DNA from: an uncultured Lachnospiraceae bacterium
GTDB lineage: Bacteria > Bacillota > Clostridia > Lachnospirales > Lachnospiraceae
Length of the DNA: 59,267 nucleotides
Assembly: GCA_947588845.1 (NCBI GenBank)
Contig: CANQAR010000008.1
Coordinates: forward strand, 1 to 59,267
Reading direction: 5' to 3'
Part shown: positions 17,688 to 27,264 of the stretch, piece by piece
Position numbering within the stretch: position 1 is the stretch's first letter
Layout of the letters: every line of letters starts with the position of its first letter
The notes under the pieces: generated by a model
Seen by the model: the letters and a program-made list of their open reading frames with translations, nothing else
Told to the model about the DNA's origin: nothing
Database searches by the model: none
Translations under genes and position numbers: made by a program

Positions 17688-19283
17688 CTACACCTCCCCA
17701 AGGACCTTCATAAGCGCTTCAATGGCCTCTTTTGTCTCCGAATTATCAAAAGTCAATTCTCCAAGCATTTCCAACAAAGCATGATTAGTTTCCTTTATTT
17801 CCCTGTCTGTTTCCTTCATCTGACTTGAAAGCTGCATTAAGTCGATCTCTTCTTCCTCTTCACTTGTATCAACGTATCTCGGAATATTCAGATTGAAATC
17901 ATTTGACTCAATCTCTTCATATGAGGCAAGGTATGACATCTTTTCGACAGTTTTTCTTTCATTATAGAGTTCCAGCACTTTATCAATATGTTCTTCATTC
18001 ATTACATTCTGCTTCTTTTCCTTCTTATACAAGTCCGAAGCATCAATAAACAGAACATCTCTTCCTTCCCGATGCTTTTTCAGCACAATGATACAGGTGG
18101 GAATCGTCGTGTTGTAAAACATATTGGCCGGCAGTCCGATAACTGCATAAATGGAACCGTTTTTTAACAGGATTTTTCTTATTTCTCCTTCCGATGCTCC
18201 TCTGAAAAGAACCCCATGAGGCAACACGATTGCCATTGTCCCCGTCTGCTTTAAGTGATAAAACCCATGAAGCAGAAACGCATAATCCGCCTTGGATTTG
18301 GGCGCAAGTTTTCCGCCATAATCCATAAATCTCTCATCCTGTTTAAAACCTTCCGCCGCAGACCATCTCGCAGAATAAGGTGGATTCATTGTCACAACAT
18401 CAAATTCTGTCACTTCATCCACAGGCCAGTCGGCATCCAGAGTATCGCCGTTCCGCAAGTGCTGATTTTCCGGAAATACTCTGTGCAAAAACATATTCAT
18501 TCTTGCAAGATTATAGGTTGACGGCATAAGTTCCTGTCCGTAATATTTAATATAGTCTGGTTCCTTCGAATAATTCCTGCAGCTGAGCATTAAAGAAGCA
18601 GAACCCATACATGGATCATATACCTGCAGTCCTCTCTTACTTTCCTGTCCGGTCATTGCAATACGGCAGAGAATCTGCGCCGGACCATGCGGAGTATAAA
18701 ATTCTCCTGCCTTCTTGCCTGTCTCAGACGCAAACTGTCCAATCAGATATTCATATGCGTTTCCAAGCACGTCACCTTCCGCATGAATCAGATCCGCACC
18801 ATCCAAAACTTTGATCACCTCTGCAATGGTGGAACTCTGTTTCTGGTCCCCCGTTCCAAGCCTGTTGGAATATAGATCGACATCCGCAAATAATCCGTTA
18901 AACAACTCGTCCGACTCCTGAATACGATTGAATGCCTCCTGCAGTTTTTCTCTGCTAAATACATTGTTCTTTGCGCTGTTCAGAATACTTACATACGTCA
19001 TATCCGGATCCAGCGTATAATGCAGCGAGTCCTTCAATTCTTGAAGAAGTTCCTCTGCGTCGTCAGACTTCATTATTTCCTCATACTGCGCCTGTGCCTC
19101 TTCCAGGCTGTCAGGCGTCTCGTCATTTAAAAGATCATACACCTTTGCCAGGTAGGAGTCTGACAGATATTTATAAAAAATCAGTCCCAATAGATAGGTT
19201 TTATACTCATTAGCATCCATTTTTCCTCTGAGGACATCCGCCCCGCTCCATAATACGGTGAGCAGGTTTTTGCTTTCGGCCAT
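17688..19283 (-). CDS. hsdM: type I restriction-modification DNA methyltransferase subunit
   Basis: A 531-residue adenine-N6 methyltransferase. The N-terminal HsdM domain reads LLTVLWSGADVLRGKMDANE. The catalytic domain contains GEFYTPHGPAQILCRI, the SAM-binding motif VYDPCMGSASLML and the catalytic NPPY in VVTMNPPYSARW. Length and order are normal. GGGAGGATCA precedes the ATG. It lies 35 bp downstream of the broken GHKL ATPase gene and overlaps the translation signals of hsdS. Confidence 0.95.
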   Translation of the reverse strand: MAESKNLLTVLWSGADVLRGKMDANEYKTYLLGLIFYKYLSDSYLAKVYDLLNDETPDSLEEAQAQYEEIMKSDDAEELLQELKDSLHYTLDPDMTYVSILNSAKNNVFSREKLQEAFNRIQESDELFNGLFADVDLYSNRLGTGDQKQSSTIAEVIKVLDGADLIHAEGDVLGNAYEYLIGQFASETGKKAGEFYTPHGPAQILCRIAMTGQESKRGLQVYDPCMGSASLMLSCRNYSKEPDYIKYYGQELMPSTYNLARMNMFLHRVFPENQHLRNGDTLDADWPVDEVTEFDVVTMNPPYSARWSAAEGFKQDERFMDYGGKLAPKSKADYAFLLHGFYHLKQTGTMAIVLPHGVLFRGASEGEIRKILLKNGSIYAVIGLPANMFYNTTIPTCIIVLKKHREGRDVLFIDASDLYKKEKKQNVMNEEHIDKVLELYNERKTVEKMSYLASYEEIESNDFNLNIPRYVDTSEEEEEIDLMQLSSQMKETDREIKETNHALLEMLGELTFDNSETKEAIEALMKVLGEV

Positions 19284-19318
19284 TACTGATCCTCCCTTAT
19301 CTTAAATTTTTTGACTCA

Positions 19319-20304
19319 TTAACTACTTATTCGATTTCTTCTCTTTAACAGTAAACTAAGGCTTTCTCCCAAAATATGTTTCTTTTTCTCATCTTTTTCA
19401 GTCTGATATTTTCTTTCCAGCTGTAATGCCATATAATCCAGTCTTTTTGAAAAAAATACAATTCCGCTGAAAAATTTCCTACGCTTGTCAGAAGTTCCCT
19501 CCACTCTTCATCTGCAGCCCCCTCTGACACTTCCTCTTTTATATCCGCCAGTTCATCCGCCATATTTATTTCCATTCTCTGTGCTTCCAGATTCATCCCC
19601 GGACAATGTGCTTTTGCCTCTTCCTTAAATTCATCTGACTCTATATCACATACAAGCATCTGTGAATCAGAAGAATAATGCAGTCTGATTATGCTAACAC
19701 AGTTGATTCCCAGCTGAATTTTGTTAAAATATTTTGTCACATTCTGCCGGTTCTTTTTATATTCTACCTGGATCCGCATCTTATCATCATTATAAGTTCT
19801 GGACAAAAAGTCCCTCAGATTACGCACCCGTGACTCTGTCCAATTATCCCGAAGATTTTCAATCTCAATCCTGGTGCCGCTTTTTTCCAGTGCCTGATAC
19901 GTTTCCAACGTATTTGTATTCCAGTCAGTCTTCCACAAAACACTATCCTGACCATCCATTTTTGAAAGAACGCAGTCCCTGGCCCCCAGACGTGCTATGG
20001 CAAACCTGCCAACTCCCTTAGATCCTGCCAGAACTCTTGCTGACCCGCCTTTGCCCATGATATATTCTTTATCACTTTTCCCGATATGCATCCATGCATC
20101 AAGTATTTTCTGTCGATTCATTCCAACACCATCGTCCTCGACAACGATCCGATCTTTGGAAATTATAACAATAACATTTGCTGCCTGAGCGTCATACGCG
20201 TTTTTAATAAGTTCCAGTACTGCGGATTCTTCATTTGAAAAATTCTGTATCCCCAAAATTTCTGCTATCGTACTATCCTCAATTACGTATTCCAATTTTT
20301 CCAT
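19319..20304 (-). pseudogene. truncated, frameshifted GHKL (Hsp90-like) ATPase
   Basis: The main frame (19345-20304) encodes an HATPase_c_3 domain: ELIKNAYDA (N box), VEDDGVGMNRQKILDAWMHIG (G1 region, D-x-G-x-G) and GSKGVGRFAIARLG (G2). Many defence-associated ATPases of this type are two to three times longer. After FSAELYFFQK the frame becomes unlike protein; shifting at the seven-T run gives SKRLDYMALQLERKYQTEKD and a charged helix ending at 19319. Even repaired it would be about 328 residues. A GGGGGAT site precedes the start. It is the first gene of the hsd operon, so it may be the remnant of an accessory defence gene. Confidence 0.65.
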
Positions 20305-20378
20305 GAATTATCCCCCAAATCAATATCCAGCATTTTTTTAATTATGATGATCTCCGCGATTTCTACAGTCCTTTGATA

Positions 20379-21140
20379 TTATCCAAGCAGCCTCCGGTAA
20401 ATCTGATAATCCATATCCTTGAAAACATTGAAGATCACCTTTATATCGCCTCTGTGCTGCCGGACGGTCTGTACCGCAATCTCCGCCGCCAGCTCATTTG
20501 GAAAATGAAATTCTCCTGTGGAGATACAGCAGAACGCAATGCTCCTGACTCCGTTCTCCCGCGCAAGCTCCAGGCAGGAGCGGTAGCAGGAAGCCAGCAG
20601 TTCCCTGTCCTTCTTTGTGACTGCCCCGTAAATGATCGGACCTACTGTGTGGAGCACATACCGGCAGGGCAGATTATAGGCCGACGTGATCTTTGCCCTT
20701 CCTGTCGGCTCCTCGTACCCCTGCTCTTCCATAAGTTCTGCACAGGCAAGTCTAAGCTGAATCCCTGCATAAGTATGGATACAGTTATCAATGCACCGAT
20801 GGCAGGGAACATAGCAGCCGGTCATCTGGCTGTTGGCAGCATTTACAATAGCGTCACAATGAAGCGTAGTAATATCACCCTGCCAGAGACAGATGCCTTC
20901 TTCAATCGTCGGCAGGTCCGCAACATCCGTGATCCCTTTTTCGGCTGTCGCCGCGCGCAGATATTCATCCTGCACCGCCAGAAAATCTGCCGTTGCCGCG
21001 CGCGGCGGACGCACATTCATCAGAGATCGGAGCAGTTTTTTCTGTTCCTCCTCGTCAGACGGAACCCGCAGACTCCGGTACTGCGGTACCTCGTCAATCA
21101 ATGTCTGTATGAGAAATTTTCTGCGTTTACTCTGCATCAT
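20379..21140 (-). CDS. zinc-containing macrodomain protein-ADP-ribose hydrolase
   Basis: A 253-residue protein with an alpha-helical N-terminus and a macrodomain from about residue 80. The signature 'GDITTLHCDAIVNAANSQMTG' is followed by CYVPCHRCIDNCIHTYAG, the Cys/His arrangement of Zn-macrodomains, and later 'GPIIYGAVTKKDRELLASCY' and IAFCCISTGEF. Relatives remove ADP-ribose from proteins and often pair with SirTM and lipoate-carrier genes, but none of those is adjacent here. GGGAGGGT precedes the ATG. Its placement beside the restriction locus might reflect a defence role, which is speculative. Confidence 0.9.
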   Translation of the reverse strand: MMQSKRRKFLIQTLIDEVPQYRSLRVPSDEEEQKKLLRSLMNVRPPRAATADFLAVQDEYLRAATAEKGITDVADLPTIEEGICLWQGDITTLHCDAIVNAANSQMTGCYVPCHRCIDNCIHTYAGIQLRLACAELMEEQGYEEPTGRAKITSAYNLPCRYVLHTVGPIIYGAVTKKDRELLASCYRSCLELARENGVRSIAFCCISTGEFHFPNELAAEIAVQTVRQHRGDIKVIFNVFKDMDYQIYRRLLG

Positions 21141-21191
21141 ATTTACCCTCCCTCATTATAATATATCACAAAAATGCGTTCAAACCAATAT

Positions 21192-21229
21192 AAAAACCGC
21201 GGGCTGTTTTTTTATAAACAATCCCGCGA
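21192..21229 (-). terminator. terminator after the long DUF362 gene
   Basis: On the minus strand CGCGGG, a TTGTTT/AAACAG inner pairing and CCCGCG form a stem followed by GTTTTTAT. It lies about 70 bp beyond the DUF362 stop and before the macrodomain gene. Confidence 0.75.
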
Positions 21230-21301
21230 TTCTGTTCTTCGTTATTCAATCATGTCATTATTCAGATCCTGAAACATCTGTATTCTCTTTTATACAACTT
21301 T

Positions 21302-23011
21302 TTACAGAACCTTTACCTTTCCGGATCCTGTGCTCCATTTGCTGTAAGCTTTGACCGTTTTGCCTTTCTTCCTGTATGTTGTAAAAGCTCTCGTCCTCAC
21401 ATAATATGTTTTCCCGCTTTTCAGCTTGCCTTTAGAAATATTTATTGAGTTCTTTGCCAGGAATTTACTGAAAATAATCTTGCTGTTCCTGAAGTTCCTG
21501 ACACTGGAAATCTGCACCTGATATCCCTTTACTTTCGATACCTTTTTCCAGGATACGCTGATCTTCCTTTTGCCTGTACTCTTTACCTTGAACTTTGTAA
21601 TCGTTACCCGGGCCATCTCTTTTTTCGCATTCTGTTCGGCCTTGTTTTCAGTTTTAGACTGAGAAGGCTGCGCCGGCTTCGAATCCGGTATGGTTTCCGG
21701 CTCAGGAGGCGGTTCCGGCCCTGGTATGGAACCTGATGTATTTTCTGATTCAGATTCCGGTCTTTTTGAAGTTTCTGTCTCTGGATTCGTTTCTCCCGGC
21801 TTTTCTGCTTCGGGCTCTGTTTCTTTCGGTTTCTCTGTCTCTGGCTCTGTCTCTTCCGGTCTCTCCGTCACAGTCTCTGTCTCTTCCGGCTTCTCTGTCT
21901 CAGTCTCTGTCTCTTCCGGTTTCTCTGTCTCTGGCTCTGTTTCTTTCGGACCCTCTGTCTCTTCTTCAGAGATTTCCGCAATATCTTTCAGACTATATGT
22001 ACGGCTTCCCAGTCCGATTTCCTGTGCATGCTCCAGCGTGTGGAGCCCATTCTGCCGACTGACCCGCTGCTGCAGCGACCCGCTTCCCTCTGCCGCAAAA
22101 CACAGGTCAATAGAAGCCTGATCAATGGCAACCGGATCTGTCGACGCCAGAATACCGATATCATGAATGTCCGGCTCGGCGGGATTTCCGTCACAGTCGC
22201 AGTCGATTGAAATGTTATTCAGAACGTTCACATAAACGATCCTGCTCCCATTGGACAGATAATCGGACACGGATTTCCCTGCTTCCGCCATCGACTCCGT
22301 AAAAGCTGTCTGATCCCCGCCCCAGGGACTGGTATGGCTTCTGCCGCCCGTGTGAATGAGACATTTTCCTTCTTTCGAGCCAAGACCGATGGAGATATTT
22401 TTGATCGCTCCTCCAAAACCCGCCATCGCGTGTCCTTTGAAATGGGAAAGTACAATATAAGAATCATAATTTCCAAAATGCGAGCCGACCAGATTCTCCG
22501 AAAGCCGGCTGCCGCCCCTCACAGGAAGCTCCATGGAACCGTCGGCGTCAAGAATATCCACATCCGCGATATCCGTAAAACCGTGATCCTTCGCTACCTG
22601 CATATGCATGGCGGTCTCCGTGCGGGAGCCTCCATAGGCGGTGTTGCATTCCACAATCGTTCCCTTCACAGACTGTACCAGATCCCTGATAAGTTCCGGG
22701 CGCAGATAATTGCTGGCAGGCGGCTCTCCCGTGGAAAGTTTGACAGCCACATTTCCGGTCGGTTTCCAGTTCAGCGCCTGATAAACATCCATCATACCAT
22801 CCGGAGAGATATCCGATGTAAAAAATACAACCGATTCCCCCACAGCCGCGCTCTCGGGACTGTCCTGTTCCTGTATCACTATACTGTTGTCTGAACTCGT
22901 CTTCTGTACATCCGCTGTTTTCTGATCTGCCATGTCTGCCGCCGCAGAAATATTTCCGGCGGCCGGGATCAGAAGAACCGCTGACAGGATCAGCGCAATC
23001 AGCTTTTTCAT
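21302..23011 (-). CDS. exported DUF362 protein with acidic repeats and fibronectin-like C-terminus
   Basis: A 569-residue exported protein. A signal peptide (KKLIALILSAVLLIPAAGNISAAA) is followed by a DUF362 domain from about residue 55 to 345, with 'AVKLSTGEPPASNYLRPELI', HFKGHAMAGFGGAIKNISIG and DIGILASTDPVAIDQA. Then comes a linker of PEETETETEK-type repeats, then proline-rich sequence, then a domain 'VSWKKVSKVKGYQVQISSVR ... GKTYYVRTRAF' that resembles the fibronectin type III-like modules of Lachnospiraceae surface proteins. DUF362 members are often iron-sulfur proteins of unknown function, but no ferredoxin Cys motif is visible here. It is paralogous to 32560-33543 and last in the cluster's direction. 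Confidence 0.88.
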   Translation of the reverse strand: MKKLIALILSAVLLIPAAGNISAAADMADQKTADVQKTSSDNSIVIQEQDSPESAAVGESVVFFTSDISPDGMMDVYQALNWKPTGNVAVKLSTGEPPASNYLRPELIRDLVQSVKGTIVECNTAYGGSRTETAMHMQVAKDHGFTDIADVDILDADGSMELPVRGGSRLSENLVGSHFGNYDSYIVLSHFKGHAMAGFGGAIKNISIGLGSKEGKCLIHTGGRSHTSPWGGDQTAFTESMAEAGKSVSDYLSNGSRIVYVNVLNNISIDCDCDGNPAEPDIHDIGILASTDPVAIDQASIDLCFAAEGSGSLQQRVSRQNGLHTLEHAQEIGLGSRTYSLKDIAEISEEETEGPKETEPETEKPEETETETEKPEETETVTERPEETEPETEKPKETEPEAEKPGETNPETETSKRPESESENTSGSIPGPEPPPEPETIPDSKPAQPSQSKTENKAEQNAKKEMARVTITKFKVKSTGKRKISVSWKKVSKVKGYQVQISSVRNFRNSKIIFSKFLAKNSINISKGKLKSGKTYYVRTRAFTTYRKKGKTVKAYSKWSTGSGKVKVL

Positions 23012-23086
23012 ATTCTTTCCTCCCGAAAATTATTTTTTTGTCTTTATTTTAGTCTGTTTTCATCTGCTCTGCGTCCTGTGATTTTC

Positions 23087-23122
23087 AAAAAAGCGCACCG
23101 TGTGTTTTTCGATGCGCCTTTT
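23087..23122 (-). terminator. terminator after aldo/keto reductase gene
   Basis: On the minus strand AAAAGGCGCA pairs with TGCGCTTTTTT around a 15-nt loop, ending in six Ts. It separates the aldo/keto reductase gene from the exported DUF362 gene that follows. Confidence 0.8.
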
Positions 23123-23153
23123 GTTCATAAACTGTTCAGGTCAAAAGTCTCCA

Positions 23154-23993
23154 TTACAGATCGGGCTGCAGTTCCATCTTCGCATAGGCCGCAAGCATTT
23201 CCGGAGTTGCCGTATAATACCGCACACCCTTATCCACTTTGGCGATCTCAGCCATCTCATCCTCTGTAAGTGAGAAATCAAAGATGTTGAAGTTGTCTCG
23301 GATATGATCCGGATTTTTCGATCCCGGGAAGACCACATTGCCGCTCTGAATATGCCAGCGCAGGATAATCTGGGCATTGCTCTTTCCGTACTTCTGAGCC
23401 AGCTTTGTAAATATCGGCTCCTGAATCAGGTTCTTGTCCCCATGTCCCAGCGGATACCATGCCATCAGTCCCATATTCGTTTCAGCAAGAATCTTTTTCA
23501 GCTCCGTCTGCGGATAATAAGGATGCGCCTCCACCTGCACGATCTGAGGTTTGATCTCCGCAGTGTCAATGGCCTCGCGGAGCAGCTCATCCGGGAAGTT
23601 GGAAAGGCCGATTGCCTTTACCTTGCCGGCTTTGACCGCCTTTTCAATATTCTTATAGCCTTCGCGCCAGTTACCGGCAGGCTGGTGCAGGAACAGCAGG
23701 TCGATATAGTCCGTGCCGAGCCTTGCAAGGGTCTCCTCCACCGCTGTTTCCTTCTCATAGACGGTCGGCCAGAGCTTGGTCACGAGGAAGATCTCTTCTC
23801 TTGCCACGCCGCTCTTTTTGATGCCGCGTCCTGTTCCGCTCTCGTTCATATAGCCGTTGGCCGTGTCGATCAGACGAACGCCGCTTTTCAGTGCACTCTC
23901 TACTGCAGCTTCCGCATCCGCAGGAGACATCATGAACACGCCGATACCGGCCATGGGCATCTTAACTCCGTTGTTTAATGTAATATATTCCAT
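23154..23993 (-). CDS. aldo/keto reductase
   Basis: A 279-residue NAD(P)H-dependent carbonyl reductase of the AKR superfamily. 'YITLNNGVKMPMAGIGVFMM' opens it; the catalytic tetrad is represented by D in RLIDTANGY, Y in NGYMNESGTGRGIKKSG, K in FLVTKLW and H in LLFLHQP. The cofactor end 'FPGSKNPDHIRDNFNIFDF' is present. AAGGGGGAT precedes the ATG. Its promoter carries the 45-bp element shared with 27265-27332 and 35753-35820. It closely resembles 26385-27233. Confidence 0.93.
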   Translation of the reverse strand: MEYITLNNGVKMPMAGIGVFMMSPADAEAAVESALKSGVRLIDTANGYMNESGTGRGIKKSGVAREEIFLVTKLWPTVYEKETAVEETLARLGTDYIDLLFLHQPAGNWREGYKNIEKAVKAGKVKAIGLSNFPDELLREAIDTAEIKPQIVQVEAHPYYPQTELKKILAETNMGLMAWYPLGHGDKNLIQEPIFTKLAQKYGKSNAQIILRWHIQSGNVVFPGSKNPDHIRDNFNIFDFSLTEDEMAEIAKVDKGVRYYTATPEMLAAYAKMELQPDL

Positions 23994-24044
23994 TGTAAAA
24001 TCCCCCTTCTGTCTTGTTTGTTACTCTTTTGTTTTCTTGTCTCC

Positions 24045-24112
24045 ATTTTAGTCCTGTTTTATCCGCGAGAGAAGTCTCGATTGGTTTATTAGTTCCAACC
24101 ACAGGTTATAAC
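24045..24112 (-). promoter_or_regulatory. promoter with 45-bp activator-like element, copy 1
   Basis: The element spans 24068-24112 on the minus strand, beginning GTTATAACCTGTGGTTGGAA and ending GAGACTTCTCT. Its last six bases, TTCTCT, form a poor -35 located exactly 17 bp from TAAAAT (24045-24050). Two other copies show the same length and the same position relative to the -10. An element abutting a weak -35 is the usual layout of an activated promoter, for example LysR-type. Confidence 0.75.
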
Positions 24113-24128
24113 AGCGCTTCGCTGCTTT

Positions 24129-25118
24129 CTATTTTACTGTCTTTGAACCGCCAAATACATCGGACATTTCCATGTGATTGAGCGCGCAGTCGATATGCGC
24201 CAGTTCCTCCGGCGTCAGTTCGATCTCCGCCGCAGCCGCATTTTCTCGAAGACGTTCTGATTTCCTCGTGCCCGGAATAGGAACCAGATTATGGTGCTTT
24301 GCAAGCATCCATGCAAGGGAAATCTGCGCCGGCGTCGCATTCTTTTCCTTGGCAGTATGTTCCAGAAATGCGAGCAGTTTCTGGTTCTGTCTGACGCCCT
24401 CAGCAGTGAACTGCGGCATCCGGCTGCGGTAATCAGTGCCCGGCTCAAATTTTGATGTCTCATCATACTGCGCGGACAAAAATCCGTTCGCCAGCGGAGA
24501 GAACGCCACGTATCCGATATGCAGCTCCTCCAGTACGGCAAAAAGCGGTTCGTGCCAGCGGGCCATCATGGAATAACGGTTTTGTACCGCCGTCACCGGG
24601 CAGACGGCGTGGGCCCGTCGCAGATATTCCTCATTTACTTCCGAAATTCCCCAGTAACGGATCTTCCCCTCTTTGATCAGCTGCGCCATCGTCTCCGCTA
24701 CCGTCTCCGGTTCCACTTTTGGGTCGATTCGGTGCTGATAGTAGAGATCAATATGGTCTGTATCCAGTCGTTTGAGGCTCCCTTCCACAGACCTGCGTAT
24801 CGTCTCCGGACTGGAATCAGTGAGCAGTCCATCCGGGGAGTGCTGCACCCCGCATTTTGTGGCGATAATCACTTTATCCCGATAAGGTTTCAGCGCCGGG
24901 CCAACCAGTTCCTCATTGTAAGCGGTGCTGCCGTCTGGCAAGGTTCCGGTATAGCATTCCGCCGTATCAAACATCGTATAGCCGAGATCCACCGCCTCGT
25001 GGATCAGTTTCGTCATCTCCTTTGTATCGGACGGCGCGCCAAACGCGTGAGTCATGCCCATGCAGCCGAGGCTGACTGCCGATACGGTTAAATCTCTCCC
25101 CAAGGTTCTGTATTTCAT
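24129..25118 (-). CDS. aldo/keto reductase (AKR13-like)
   Basis: A 329-residue aldo/keto reductase of the longer bacterial type: 'KYRTLGRDLTVSAVSLGCMG' at the start, the catalytic Asp and Tyr in MFDTAECYTG, Lys in VIIATKCG and His in LYYQHRIDP, and IPGTRKSERLRENAAAAEI for the cofactor end. GAGGGAG precedes the ATG. It follows the iron-type alcohol dehydrogenase by 38 bp and is probably in the same transcript as 25157-27233. The terminator-free gap downstream contains the next promoter element. Confidence 0.93.
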   Translation of the reverse strand: MKYRTLGRDLTVSAVSLGCMGMTHAFGAPSDTKEMTKLIHEAVDLGYTMFDTAECYTGTLPDGSTAYNEELVGPALKPYRDKVIIATKCGVQHSPDGLLTDSSPETIRRSVEGSLKRLDTDHIDLYYQHRIDPKVEPETVAETMAQLIKEGKIRYWGISEVNEEYLRRAHAVCPVTAVQNRYSMMARWHEPLFAVLEELHIGYVAFSPLANGFLSAQYDETSKFEPGTDYRSRMPQFTAEGVRQNQKLLAFLEHTAKEKNATPAQISLAWMLAKHHNLVPIPGTRKSERLRENAAAAEIELTPEELAHIDCALNHMEMSDVFGGSKTVK

Positions 25119-25156
25119 AGAATTCTCCCTCTTTTATTAAATAATCTGAGTAACCC

Positions 25157-26323
25157 TCACAGACATTCATTCAGAACTTCGAGCAATTCCTCTTTCGTAA
25201 ACTTTTTACAGCAGCCGCCGGTCAGGACGGTGCTGTCTGCGACTGCTTTGAAATCGGTCGTCTTGTCAATTCCCATCTCAGAGAATGTCACCGGCAGCCC
25301 TGCCTCACGAATGAACGATGCAAGCGCGTCAATAAAAGCAAGCGCCAGTTCCTCCTCTGTCTTCCCCTCCGGATCAATCCCCCACACATTCACAGCGAGG
25401 CGGGCAAACTGCGGCGCGGCTTCCGGCAGCATATGCCGATACAATACCGGATGAATGACCGCCAGGCCTTTTCCGTGATTACAGTCTGTGTAAGCGCCCA
25501 GCTGATGCTCCAGCATATGTGCCTGAAAGTCCGTGACCTTACCGATCTTGAGGATTCCGTTTTCCCCCATCGCCGCCGCCCAGACGAGCTCGCTTCTCGC
25601 GGCAGTGTCCTTCGGATCTTTAAGCGTCGCACGCAGGTTCCGGATAATATTTCTCTGGCACGCCTCATTGATCTCATCGGAAAGATTCGTCTCCCGCGGC
25701 GCACCCATATAAGTCTCCATGCAGTGGGAAAGAGCGTCAAATGAACCGGAAATCACCTGGCTTATCGGCATGCTCATGGTATACGCCGGATCAAGAATCG
25801 CAAAATTATAGAATGCTCCCCAAAGCGGTCCCTTGACCTTTTTTTCCTCGTTCGTGATAACCGCACCGTTGTTCATCTCGGCGCCCGTTCCAAATGCCGT
25901 CACGACCGCTCCCATAGGAATAAACTCTGTAGGGCCGCCGTGTTTCACTGTTTCAAGCTCCCAGATGTCTTCCTCTGTCTTTGCCTGGGCGGATATGACC
26001 TTACAGCAGTCGATCACACTGCCGCCTCCGACGGCAAGAATAAAGTCGATCTGCTTCTCTTTCGCCAGTTTTGCGCCCTCCTGCACTTTGGCGTAAGTGG
26101 GATTGGACATGATTCCCGAAAATTCTGTAACCGTCTTTCCGGCTGCAGTCAGCAGTTCCATCAGTTCCCCATAGATCCCGTTTTTCTTCACAGATCCGCC
26201 GCCGCAGGCAAGCAGTACATTTTTGCCTGTCTTCGCAAGCTCGGCAGGCAGATTATTGGCCGCTGCCTTCTCCCCAAAATAAACGGTTACAGGATATTTA
26301 TAAGTAAAAGTGTTCATATTCAA
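25157..26323 (-). CDS. iron-containing alcohol dehydrogenase
   Basis: A 388-residue group III alcohol dehydrogenase (BDH/YqhD side). The NAD(P) motif reads FILAVGGGSVIDCCK, and the metal ligands are in the expected order: D-x-x-x-H around SFDALSHCMETY, H in FQAHMLEHQLGAY, and DCNHGKGLAVIHP. A GGAGGAT site precedes the ATG. It would interconvert aldehydes and alcohols in the cytoplasm. Position between two aldo/keto reductases suggests joint reduction of a carbonyl substrate. Confidence 0.93.
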   Translation of the reverse strand: MNMNTFTYKYPVTVYFGEKAAANNLPAELAKTGKNVLLACGGGSVKKNGIYGELMELLTAAGKTVTEFSGIMSNPTYAKVQEGAKLAKEKQIDFILAVGGGSVIDCCKVISAQAKTEEDIWELETVKHGGPTEFIPMGAVVTAFGTGAEMNNGAVITNEEKKVKGPLWGAFYNFAILDPAYTMSMPISQVISGSFDALSHCMETYMGAPRETNLSDEINEACQRNIIRNLRATLKDPKDTAARSELVWAAAMGENGILKIGKVTDFQAHMLEHQLGAYTDCNHGKGLAVIHPVLYRHMLPEAAPQFARLAVNVWGIDPEGKTEEELALAFIDALASFIREAGLPVTFSEMGIDKTTDFKAVADSTVLTGGCCKKFTKEELLEVLNECL

Positions 26324-26384
26324 ATCCTCCGGAATTTTTTAAATAGTATACTGTGTTTTTCAACGTGTTTTCTGGAATGGGAGT

Positions 26385-27233
26385 TTACTTTGCAAACCTG
26401 CCATGCAGAGCCCGGACAAAGTTCGGATCAAAGTGGTTGACGATCTCGCTGTGCCCGATGTCAAACGACGCGATCTGATTCATCTCCTCATCTGTCAGCG
26501 AAAAGTCCCAGATATTAAAGTTCTGCTCCATACGCTTCCTGTGAATAGATTTTGGAATAACCACGACACCGCGCTGCACATTCCAGCGGAGAACGACCTG
26601 AGCCGCACTTTTCCCATATTTTGCGCCGATTTCAGTCAAAATGGGATTGGTAAAGATTCCATGTTTTCCTTCTGCAAAAGGTCCCCAGGCCTCCGGCTGT
26701 ACCTCATACTCTTTCATCAGAGCAAGCGCTTCCGGCTGCTGGAAGAACGGATGAAGTTCCACCTGATTGACTGCCGGAGTGACCTCGACTGTCTCGCAGA
26801 TATCGGCAAGAACATGCGGATAGCAGTTGCAGACACCGATCGCACGAACCAGACCTTCTTTGTAGAGTTCTTCCATCGCCCGATATGCCCCGATGTAATC
26901 ACCCATTGGCTGGTGAATAAGATACAGATCAAGATATTCGAGACCGAGTTTCTTCAGTGATGTTTCAAACGCCCGTTTTGCTCCGTCATAACTCGAATCG
27001 GACACCCACAGCTTCGTCGTAATAAACAGATCCTCACGGCAGGCGCCGCTTTTTTTGATCGCCGCGCCGACCGCCTCTTCGTTCCCATAGGAAGCCGCCG
27101 TGTCAATCAGACGATATCCTACGCTGATCGCATCCAGCACCGCCTGTTCGCACACATCCGGATCCGGTACCTGAAAAACTCCAAAACCTTCCATCGGCAT
27201 TTTGACACCGTTATTCAATATTGTGTATTCCAT
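26385..27233 (-). CDS. aldo/keto reductase
   Basis: A 282-residue aldo/keto reductase closely resembling 23154-23993, starting 'EYTILNNGVKMPMEGFGVF' and keeping RLIDTAASYGNE, LFITTKLW and LYLIHQPMGDY for the catalytic tetrad, and IPKSIHRKRMEQNFNIWDF for cofactor binding. First gene after the second copy of the 45-bp element, so it heads the AKR-alcohol dehydrogenase-AKR unit. AAGGGGAT precedes the ATG. Confidence 0.93.
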   Translation of the reverse strand: MEYTILNNGVKMPMEGFGVFQVPDPDVCEQAVLDAISVGYRLIDTAASYGNEEAVGAAIKKSGACREDLFITTKLWVSDSSYDGAKRAFETSLKKLGLEYLDLYLIHQPMGDYIGAYRAMEELYKEGLVRAIGVCNCYPHVLADICETVEVTPAVNQVELHPFFQQPEALALMKEYEVQPEAWGPFAEGKHGIFTNPILTEIGAKYGKSAAQVVLRWNVQRGVVVIPKSIHRKRMEQNFNIWDFSLTDEEMNQIASFDIGHSEIVNHFDPNFVRALHGRFAK

Positions 27234-27264
27234 GGTAAAATCCCCTTTTTGTTTTATTTTCTAT

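Noticed and set aside
21690-22121. Repetitive plus-strand frames rich in Ser, Val and Gly opposite the DUF362 protein
   Set aside because: They are antisense readings of the acidic repeat stalk; the signal peptide and DUF362 domain are on the minus strand.
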